Below are positions 57,175 through 64,000 of a DNA stretch of 64,000 nt, piece after piece. This DNA comes from Anaplasma phagocytophilum str. Webster. GTDB lineage: Bacteria; Pseudomonadota; Alphaproteobacteria; Rickettsiales; Anaplasmataceae. Position 1 is the stretch's first letter, and every line of letters starts with the position of its first letter. Under the pieces are notes generated by a model that searched no databases, had not been told where the DNA came from, and saw nothing but the letters and a program-made list of their open reading frames with translations. The translations under genes were made by a program, and so were the position numbers. Where the stretch lies: positions 434,001-498,000 of the forward strand of contig NZ_LANS01000001.1 of NCBI RefSeq assembly GCF_000964685.1, in the 5' to 3' direction.

Positions 57175-59280
57175 TTAAGATTCCTTAGGTATTTTACTAA
57201 AATCTATAACAGAATTATACAAACTTACGACCCATAAACTCAAATTTACTCTATTCTTACGCGTCTCAATACTTCCATCATCGTGAACTCTAACCTTATC
57301 TAAAAAGTCGTTTACCACACTACTCATGTTAGCAAGACAATCCATGGCTTCCTTAAAACTATGAGCCTTAAGTACCGAGCTAATTACCCCATCGCAGTGT
57401 TTCGCCTTTCTATATAACTCTATTTCACAACTCTCAATACAAAGCTTCTCACTACACCACTTATACCATATCCTCTTTTCCTTTACAGGAACACTACTAC
57501 CCTTCAATAGTACGTTTCTTATTCTCCTATAAGCGGCCAGTATGTTTTTACCATCCTCTGTTTTCAGATATTCACTCAATATAACTGCTTTTTTCTTTAC
57601 CAATAATATATCATGAAACTCTCCCACAACGATATTTACGATATCTCTATCCAACCCTTCTTCCCGGAGAATTATCTTCAATCTTTCATAACAGAAATCT
57701 AATATTAAAGAAGTTATACAATCAACATCAACACTTCTGAATACTGACTTTAAATCCTTATTCTTCTTCGCATCGCAAAGATAAAAAGATACAGACTTCG
57801 ATACCATCAGATCTAACGGTATCGATATACAGTTTTCCTTTATTACCCTCAGCAAAGCTATTGCAGTTCTACGTAGTGCAAAAGGATCACGAGAACCACT
57901 TATTCTCTCTGTAGCCATTAACCCCACTAAAGTGTCTACCTTATCCGCAATTGATAAAGCAATTCCTACCGGAGAAGAAGGACATCTATCCTGTTGACTA
58001 CTAGGTAAATAGTGCTCTTCCAACGCATCACACACTGCACTTTCTTCACCAGCATGTTGCGCGTAATACCTCCCCATTTTTCCCTGTAATTCAGGGAACT
58101 CCTTCACCATCAGCGAAGCAAGATCAGCCTTAGAAAGCAAAGATGCTCTCTCAACTTCCAACATATGCGCCCTAGGTACCCATACTGAAGCGTATTTTGC
58201 AAGAGCAGATATTCTGTTAACTTTATCAAGTACCGAGCCCAAATCTCTCTTAAATACTATATTCGCAAGCTGCTCCCGATACCTATCCAAACCATACTGC
58301 TTATCCTTTTCTATTAAAAACATGGCATCTGAAAGCCTTGCTCTCAATACCATTTCATGAATTTTTATTACCCTTTCATTGATAACACTAGCTACAGAAG
58401 CGAATTTGACTATTCTTCCACTACTATCATAAATAGCCAAGCATCGTTGGTGTTTAGTTAGTACACATGCTACCACCTCTCTAGGTAGTGACATGAATTT
58501 TTCATCTACACTTCCTAGTAGTACCTTAGGATACTCAAGCATTCCATTGAGCTCCTCTATTATTTTATCGTGAACATCATACTTAAGAAGGGTACCAGCA
58601 ATTTGCTCATCCAATTGCCTCAATATACTTCTTCTCCTTTCCTCATGGTCCAACATGACCATGTTCTCAGACAAGAATGATAAATAGCTATCCACTCCAT
58701 TTATAGTATGAGGAGTCTTTGCAAACCTAATATTCCCGTAAGTTATATTATTAGCTTTACTTCCAGCTACCGTTACAGGGACTACTTCCCCACCAAGCAC
58801 GCACGCGACGTTTAGAACAGGTCGCACCCATTCCCCTATACCGCACCCCCACTTCATTCTCTTATGTAGAGGAAAATTATCTACAGCATCCTGTAGTATT
58901 TCACATACCTTTTCATTGAGATTATTTACACCTACGGATTCCCGTACAGAATAATAAAACTCAACTCCACCTATATTACGTACCTCTAGCTCTCCAACTT
59001 CTGATTTTCCAACCTTTCTCAAGAATCCTGCTATAGATTCCTGAGAAGACGATACTCGCGGTCCTTTAATTTCCTTATTTTCAGTTGAATTCCCTTGTTC
59101 CAATCCTTCAGCAATGAAACATATGCGATTTGCCGAGACTAAAGTTCTAGAGTTACGACTCTCTATAGCAAACTTACTAAACCCAGAACAGATGGTATTT
59201 TTCAGATACCCCAATGCAATATCCATCATTTTAGATGGCATCTGTTCGCATAATATTTCAAAAACTAAATCAAGAGACAT
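57175..59280 (-). CDS. glyS: Glycyl-tRNA synthetase beta subunit
   Basis: 701 residues, the usual length. The N terminus MSLDLVFEILCEQMPSKMM is the beta-subunit opening. CVLTKHQRCLAIYDSSGRIV, YAQHAGEESAVCDALEEHYL and GSRDPFALRRTAIALLRVI are strong family blocks. The C-terminal region is the DALR-like anticodon-binding domain. It acts as the alpha2-beta2 enzyme with GlyQ, whose gene ends one base before its start. Confidence 0.96.
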   Translation of the reverse strand: MSLDLVFEILCEQMPSKMMDIALGYLKNTICSGFSKFAIESRNSRTLVSANRICFIAEGLEQGNSTENKEIKGPRVSSSQESIAGFLRKVGKSEVGELEVRNIGGVEFYYSVRESVGVNNLNEKVCEILQDAVDNFPLHKRMKWGCGIGEWVRPVLNVACVLGGEVVPVTVAGSKANNITYGNIRFAKTPHTINGVDSYLSFLSENMVMLDHEERRRSILRQLDEQIAGTLLKYDVHDKIIEELNGMLEYPKVLLGSVDEKFMSLPREVVACVLTKHQRCLAIYDSSGRIVKFASVASVINERVIKIHEMVLRARLSDAMFLIEKDKQYGLDRYREQLANIVFKRDLGSVLDKVNRISALAKYASVWVPRAHMLEVERASLLSKADLASLMVKEFPELQGKMGRYYAQHAGEESAVCDALEEHYLPSSQQDRCPSSPVGIALSIADKVDTLVGLMATERISGSRDPFALRRTAIALLRVIKENCISIPLDLMVSKSVSFYLCDAKKNKDLKSVFRSVDVDCITSLILDFCYERLKIILREEGLDRDIVNIVVGEFHDILLVKKKAVILSEYLKTEDGKNILAAYRRIRNVLLKGSSVPVKEKRIWYKWCSEKLCIESCEIELYRKAKHCDGVISSVLKAHSFKEAMDCLANMSSVVNDFLDKVRVHDDGSIETRKNRVNLSLWVVSLYNSVIDFSKIPKES

Positions 59281-59281
59281 A

Positions 59282-60133
59282 TCACGCTACTTTGTATAGC
59301 TTTACATAAGATTGGCAGCACATATTAGTCATTTTCCTAACTCTGAGTATGTAAGAGGCCCGTTCATTGACGCCAATAACCCCCCTAGCCTCAAGCAAGT
59401 TTAGAATATGACTAGCTTTAAGACATAAGTCATACCCAGCAATGGGTAGATCATTTTGTACCATCACGAGGCACATTTCTTCATTTTTCTCAAAGCTATG
59501 GACCAAGAAATCTGTATCATAATGTTCGAAAGAAAGAGCTGAAAATTCCCTCTCTCTATCTTTAAATATTTCCCCGTATTTAACGCCAGCACTATTCCAG
59601 ACAATATCGTATACGTTATCTACCCCTTGGAGTACCATGGCAATTCTTTCAAGGCCATAAGCTATTTCTCCAGGAATGACAGAGCACTCTATTCCCCCGA
59701 CTTGCTGCATATAAGTGAATTGAGTAATTTCCATACCATTACAAGAAACTTCCCACCCATAACCATATGCACCTATGCTAGGGTTTTCCCAGTCATCTTC
59801 AATGAACCGTATATCAAAGTCAGTAGTAGATATTCCTATTTTTTCCAGGCTCCGAAGATAATCATCCCGCAAGGTAGTCCTAGAAGGCTGTATTATAACT
59901 TGATACTGATGATGCTGGTACAATCTATTGGGGTTATCCCCATACCGTCCATCGCATGGACGGATAACAGGCTGTACATACGCTACCATGGTGTTCTTTC
60001 CAGAAAGAACCTCAAGAGAAGTTGCGGGGTGTAGAGTTCCTGCCCCGAGTTCTGTGGTATAAGGATGTACTATCGAGCACCCATAGTCCTCCCAGTATCT
60101 CTCCAAATTTCTTACTATGCTCTGGAAGTTCAC
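59282..60133 (-). CDS. glyQ: Glycyl-tRNA synthetase alpha subunit
   Basis: 283 residues, class II catalytic subunit. ERYWEDYGCSIVHPYTTELG near the N terminus, the RPCDGRYGDNPNRLYQHHQY block, DFDIRFIEDDWENPSIGAYG and GIECSVIPGEIAYGLERIAM are family signatures. Start is a GTG at 60133. It is cotranscribed with glyS, separated by a single base. Confidence 0.97.
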   Translation of the reverse strand: MNFQSIVRNLERYWEDYGCSIVHPYTTELGAGTLHPATSLEVLSGKNTMVAYVQPVIRPCDGRYGDNPNRLYQHHQYQVIIQPSRTTLRDDYLRSLEKIGISTTDFDIRFIEDDWENPSIGAYGYGWEVSCNGMEITQFTYMQQVGGIECSVIPGEIAYGLERIAMVLQGVDNVYDIVWNSAGVKYGEIFKDREREFSALSFEHYDTDFLVHSFEKNEEMCLVMVQNDLPIAGYDLCLKASHILNLLEARGVIGVNERASYILRVRKMTNMCCQSYVKLYKVA

Positions 60134-60302
60134 AAGATAAGATAAAAATCATGACAACCGCCCAGATGATGCTACGAAAACAGAACTTTAACAAGATATT
60201 TTATTACTTAGTACGAAGTTCAAACCTTGAGTAGTTTTGTGTTTTTCATTGCATTTTTACTATTTTTTATTACTATCCTTCATGCGTGTACTTTATTACT
60301 TT

Positions 60303-60374
60303 TGGGATGTCGCCAAGCGGTAAGGCAACGGTTTTTGGTACCGTTATGCGGAGGTTCGATTCCTCCCATCCCAG
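60303..60374 (+). tRNA. tRNA-Gln (anticodon TTG)
   Basis: A 72-base cloverleaf. The acceptor pairs TGGGATG with CATCCCA, with discriminator G. The anticodon arm is ACGGT-TTTTGGT-ACCGT, giving TTG. The T arm contains GGTTCGATTCC. CCA is not encoded. A run of seven T follows at 60378-60384 and may end the transcript. Confidence 0.96.
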
Positions 60375-60426
60375 CGCTTTTTTTGGGTTCTGAATTTTAG
60401 TGGTAAAATAGAGAAGTTATAAGCAC

Positions 60427-61050
60427 ATGCCGATATTCAGACTCATGATGCTTTCTTATTTTTTACTTAACTTCGATAAGATTTGTGCAAGAATATTTTA
60501 TGTAGCGATTTACACCTACATAGTTTCCATTGCTCTAGTTTTGTGTCATGAGGGGGCAGCTAGCCTTGTGTATTCTAAAAATCCCCTTTATCTATATCCC
60601 AGGGTTTATCAAATACTAAAGTGGTACTATTTTAATAGGGATTTAATCACCACAGGTATGATAATCCGTGCGGTGATGATTATGTTTTGTACGCATCTTG
60701 TACAAAGTTACATATGGGGTTTGAAGTGGCGTTCATTACCTAATGTTGTTTTTCGTTACTTGTCTTCAAATATTTTTAATTCGAAAGGTGGTTTAGTTTC
60801 TAATAATACCAGAATGGTGTTTCCTGCAGAAATAGAGCATGAAAAAGACATATTTATAAAAGGAGTAGAAGAGAGTACAGAAGAGCTCATTGTTGATTTA
60901 CTCAACTATCATGTTTCTGAGATTACTAGCGATGATCTGATAAATCTCAAGAAGGTTTGTGCTATAAAAATTGGATACGCAATGGAAGATATGATTAGGA
61001 ATTTAGTCAAGATCAAGGCACAAACTAGTGATACAAAACCTAAGGATTAG
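60427..61050 (+). CDS. Two-pass membrane protein of unknown function
   Basis: 207 residues. Two hydrophobic segments, ~20-42 (IFYVAIYTYIVSIALVL) and ~76-98 (TTGMIIRAVMIMFCTHLVQ), flank a short loop. The C-terminal half (~130-207) is charged and probably helical (EEIVDLLNY-like, DDLINLKKVCAIKIGYAMED). I recognise no family. The frame is clean and well above chance length in this AT-rich region, so I think the gene is real. Downstream lies ~1 kb of non-coding sequence. Confidence 0.6.
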   Translation: MPIFRLMMLSYFLLNFDKICARIFYVAIYTYIVSIALVLCHEGAASLVYSKNPLYLYPRVYQILKWYYFNRDLITTGMIIRAVMIMFCTHLVQSYIWGLKWRSLPNVVFRYLSSNIFNSKGGLVSNNTRMVFPAEIEHEKDIFIKGVEESTEELIVDLLNYHVSEITSDDLINLKKVCAIKIGYAMEDMIRNLVKIKAQTSDTKPKD

Positions 61051-62036
61051 AAGGTAGACTAAAGATTTATTATTACGGCAAATGAAGCTTTTAAAGTGAA
61101 CTTCTGCTTATATGTAGACTATTGTTCAATGAAATTCCCGTTTATGTAAAACGAACCATTATATATCCTCGCAGCACCTACTGATATAGATAGCGCTATA
61201 GGTATCACTTCTATGGCATGCAAATGAATTGCAGCGCATATCCTAATGTAGGACTGCTTTTTATAGTACTATATCGCACGAATATCTAAGGGAGTATGAG
61301 AAATAGGCCCGTGAATGCTGCTCAATCTGTACGCATTGTTCATGTTTTTATACGGTATTCAATCAGGGAAAGTACTTCTTAAGATGGAGTCAATAGGCAC
61401 TGACTCCGTTTTCAAAATAACGCTAGTTCTGTCTAATAATACATGCTGCATGAACGGTATGTCACCAGCAGTGTTGATATACTAGACACACTTTTCGCTA
61501 TCATCTTGATGTATGCGGAATAACTATTGGTGAAGTAGATATTTTCAGCACTATGCTATGAGCAACTCTTCTTTTTATTCTTGTTTTGTCTTCAGATTTT
61601 AGAGATGCGACACTATACCTATGAGATTTTTTTCAATTAATGCATGTTACATTCTTGCATTCTATTTTGTTAATGATACCAGAATTTTGCTTTTTAATAT
61701 CGTATTCTAAGATTTGTTATAGCTAATCAAACTCCTTTCATATTATGGGTTATTTCCCAGACGTTGATACTTTTTTGCCAAATGTCATATAAGTAAAAGC
61801 ATTGGATTTTTATCATTATTTTGCGCTTATTTATGGATATATTTAAGTTTTTATCCACATATTGTAATTAGGTAATATGTGCTGCTATGCGACAATACAT
61901 ACTTTTTTCTCATTCAAAATGTAGAGTTTTAGGTATAGGAAAAGACAAAAAGAATTCAGCTTTCGTTATTTGTTAATGGTATAAAATCCATTACGTGTTT
62001 ATTTGAATAAAAAGTACTCAACTTAAATATACACAC
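61051..62036. other. Long intergenic stretch, one doubtful small ORF
   Basis: Nearly 1 kb, AT-rich, with no gene of normal size. A 56-codon frame at 61315-61485 (opening MLLNLYALFMFLYGIQSGKV) is the only candidate. It begins with a hydrophobic segment, has no clear Shine-Dalgarno and no recognised family. No structured RNA was identified. Confidence 0.4.
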
Positions 62037-63215
62037 CTACTTACAGATTGAGCTAATGCCCATAGCATGGCTCATAAGAATTTTTTTTAGTGTGGGCGAC
62101 ATTTCAACCACAGACATTGTTGCTCTTCTAGCGACTTTTAAAATCGCAGAATCATTTGAGAATATCGAATTTATTCCAGTGCACACAAATGACATAGAAA
62201 CATTATCTAACAGCCTTCTGTTATCTATTTCCTGTAATATAAACCTCTGCCCTATATCCGAACCTAATTTGTGGTATTTTTCTATTATTTCTACCAAAAT
62301 ACCAACATCTCTTATACCTAGGTTCAATCCCTGACCAGCTACTGGATGTATTGCATGAGCTGCATCACCAATGATTATGGCTCTATTTATAAATATTTTT
62401 TTTAGGAGCGACATTGAGGTTTTATAGCAATTTATTTTGCTGTTTACCTCTATTTTGCCTAGGAAATCGCTGCATTTTTCCTGTAGTAGTTTTGTAAACT
62501 CTTCTATAGGTAGATTTTGTATTAGTTGTGCCATTTCATATTTTTCAGTCCAAACTATGGAAGAGGAATAACCTCCATACATTGGGAGAATAGCAAAAGG
62601 TCCATTTGTACAAAAATGCTCTATAGCCGTGTTTCTATGATGTTTTGAGTGGTTTATGTTACAAACTATGAATCCCTGTTCAAAAGCGTAGTTTATAGTC
62701 TTTAGAGATAAGCTATTTCTAAACCTAGAATTTTTTCCTTCGGCACACACTACAAGTTTAGTATAGATTTTTTTTCCACAGGACAGATATATTTCTGCAA
62801 ATCCGTCTTTAACTGTAAATAACTTGCAGGAAGAGGATGTAATAACATCGAAATTTAGCTTTTGGTGCATGAATTTTGCGATCTCGCTTGCCTCAACCAC
62901 GTACCCCATAGGTTGATCATCAACCAAGACACGATCATAATGCACAGAGGAGCAGCTATTTCCATCATAAATCATTATATGATCTATAGGAGATGATCTG
63001 ATTTCATCATTCCATACAGAAAAATTTTCTAGTATTTCTTTTGAGCGTTTTGAAAAGGCGTACACCCTACCTTGATTACCATCAAGTATTGCGTCCCTTT
63101 CTTCAACTACTAACACTGATATATCTTTATGCGATAAACCTATCGCACACAAAACACCGTTTATCCCACCACCGAGAATTACAACATCGTAGTAATTAGA
63201 CACTATATCAACCAA
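62037..63215 (-). CDS. FAD-dependent UbiH/UbiF/VisC-family hydroxylase
   Basis: 392 residues. The N-terminal FAD motif is VVILGGGINGVLCAIGL (~11-27). The second motif KLVVCAEGKNSRFRNSL has the CAEG form of the DG motif region. The third is AIIIGDAAHAIHPVAGQGLN (~280-299), the GD-x6-P signature of aromatic-ring hydroxylases. It most likely hydroxylates a ubiquinone precursor in the membrane-associated pathway. Which ring carbon is modified cannot be told. Start is a TTG at 63215 or, more economically, the GTG at 63203 (MSNYYDVVILGGG). Confidence 0.88.
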   Translation of the reverse strand: MVDIVSNYYDVVILGGGINGVLCAIGLSHKDISVLVVEERDAILDGNQGRVYAFSKRSKEILENFSVWNDEIRSSPIDHIMIYDGNSCSSVHYDRVLVDDQPMGYVVEASEIAKFMHQKLNFDVITSSSCKLFTVKDGFAEIYLSCGKKIYTKLVVCAEGKNSRFRNSLSLKTINYAFEQGFIVCNINHSKHHRNTAIEHFCTNGPFAILPMYGGYSSSIVWTEKYEMAQLIQNLPIEEFTKLLQEKCSDFLGKIEVNSKINCYKTSMSLLKKIFINRAIIIGDAAHAIHPVAGQGLNLGIRDVGILVEIIEKYHKLGSDIGQRFILQEIDNRRLLDNVSMSFVCTGINSIFSNDSAILKVARRATMSVVEMSPTLKKILMSHAMGISSICK

Positions 63216-63229
63216 TACTCAGTGCATGG

Positions 63230-63303
63230 TGTGCCCGAAGGGATTCGAACCCCTGACCCACAGCTTAGAAGGCTGTTGCTCTATCCAGCTGAGCTACGGA
63301 CAC
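63230..63303 (-). tRNA. tRNA-Arg (anticodon TCT)
   Basis: A 74-base cloverleaf. The acceptor pairs GTGTCCG with CGGGCAC (one T-G), with discriminator A. The anticodon arm is CAGC-CTTCTAA-GCTG, giving TCT. The T arm contains GGGTTCGAATCCC. The three bases after the discriminator read CCA (63229-63227), so here the 3' CCA appears to be encoded, unlike the other three tRNAs in the window. Confidence 0.96.
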
Positions 63304-63392
63304 AACATACTGAGAAAATTGCATATTTAATGGGTTTAGTCAATACGTCGATGGTTTAGGCCATGTAGTTTTACCAGCACTTAACTTATTGT

Positions 63393-63447
63393 AAGGAGTA
63401 AAATTTTTATGTATTATCGCATGTCTATTATATTCTATTATCCTTAA
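63393..63447 (+). promoter_or_regulatory. Possible short leader ORF upstream of metK
   Basis: A strong AAGGAG (63393-63398) is placed ten bases before an ATG (63409) that opens only 12 codons (MYYRMSIIFYYP) and stops at 63445-63447. The metK start follows 15 bases later in a different frame. It may be a translated leader, or the Shine-Dalgarno may be a chance match. No SAM riboswitch was recognised. Confidence 0.35.
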
Positions 63448-63462
63448 TAATCCGTCATAAAA

Positions 63463-64000
63463 GTGTTTCATCTAGATAGATACTACAACAGCTATTTTAT
63501 TACGAGTGAGTCAGTTGCTCATGGGCATCCAGATAAGGTTGCCGATAGGATATCTGATGATATTCTCGACTACTTTATGTCTATAAATCCTGAGGCTCAT
63601 GTTGCGGTAGAAGCCCTTGTAACAAGGGATAATGTTATCATAGCAGGAGAAGTAAGCGGAGTAATAGTAGAGGAGGAAAAGGTTGACGGAGTAGTTCGTA
63701 AGACACTGAGAGAAATAGGATACGAAAAGGAAGGATTTCACTGGAGAGAGGTTAAAGTGAGGATCATGCTCCAGGAACAATCTCATGATATAATGTTGGG
63801 AGTGAATCGTGGTCGTAAAAAGAAGGGAGCAGGAGATCAGGGAGTAATGTATGGCTATGCCATAAACGAGACAGAATCATACATGCCGTCTCCAATATTT
63901 TACTCCCACCGTGTTCTTAAAAATTTGTCAGATGCAGTGAAACAAGGAAGCATTACCGGTATAGGACCAGATGCAAAGACAGAAATAACCCTCCAGTATG
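63463..64000 (+). CDS. metK: S-adenosylmethionine synthetase, 5' part
   Basis: The first ~179 codons of MetK; the gene runs out of the window. The frame begins after a TAA at 63448, and the only plausible start is the GTG at 63463. The family motifs ITSESVAHGHPDKVADRISD, with the HPDK methionine/ATP-binding residues, and GAGDQGVMYGYAINET, with the P-loop-like GAGDQG, are intact. The product is SAM, the methyl donor used for example by BioC and Trm112-dependent enzymes. From 63640 onward it is identical to the truncated minus-strand copy at 5346-6371. Confidence 0.95.
   Translation, partial: MFHLDRYYNSYFITSESVAHGHPDKVADRISDDILDYFMSINPEAHVAVEALVTRDNVIIAGEVSGVIVEEEKVDGVVRKTLREIGYEKEGFHWREVKVRIMLQEQSHDIMLGVNRGRKKKGAGDQGVMYGYAINETESYMPSPIFYSHRVLKNLSDAVKQGSITGIGPDAKTEITLQY

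Overview
The window is chromosomal DNA of an obligate intracellular Anaplasmataceae bacterium, almost certainly Anaplasma phagocytophilum. Three things point there. Two P44/Msp2 surface-antigen gene fragments lie at 44.5-46.2 kb. The tandem-repeat protein at 41.9-43.7 kb reads like the known vacuolar-membrane protein APH_0032. The housekeeping genes are scattered singly with long AT-rich gaps, and the replication origin sits between hemE and a tlyC-type CBS gene, as described for Wolbachia, Anaplasma and Ehrlichia.

Layout. 0-8.8 kb: 3' end of lpd, trcR-rho, rpmI-rplT-pheS, an N-terminally truncated metK copy, a pteridine-reductase-like SDR and rpsP. 9-12 kb: an MFS transporter and a ferric-binding protein with a Trm112-like protein. 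12-23.5 kb: two very large divergent lineage-specific genes. One encodes a protein of about 1450 residues with a collagenase-like zinc-protease motif. The other encodes a 2243-residue protein built of four diverged modules joined by repeat-rich linkers. 23.5-41.3 kb: ordinary genes (tRNA-Ala, nrdR, an NDUFA12-type complex I factor, mlaD, mrpD, an AsmA-like protein, maeB, lolD, xerD, secG-pyrG, ribD, grpE-trpS, tRNA-Ser). 41.5-46.5 kb: accessory segment with the APH_0032-like gene and the p44 fragments, one fused to a stray piece of maeB. 46.6-51.6 kb: fdxA, nadA, bioC, two gene-transfer-agent-type phage genes (portal, prohead protease) and tlyC. 51.6-52 kb: oriC. 52-64 kb: hemE, coxC-ruvC, plsY, nadC, dnaJ, glyQ-glyS, tRNA-Gln, a small membrane protein, a UbiH-type hydroxylase, tRNA-Arg and the 5' part of the intact metK.

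The most notable observations are these. There are two inverted metK copies, identical over at least 361 bp, about 57 kb apart on either side of a segment that contains the origin. The divergent pair of giant genes has a hidden protease motif and modular duplication. A p44 fragment is fused to a fragment of malic enzyme. Relict GTA-type genes lie beside the origin. A 26-bp perfect palindrome separates the mlaD 3' end from a decayed copy of it. No CRISPR array, insertion sequence, rRNA, tmRNA, RNase P RNA or 4.5S RNA was recognised. All calls come from reading the sequence and remembered family knowledge; no searches were run.
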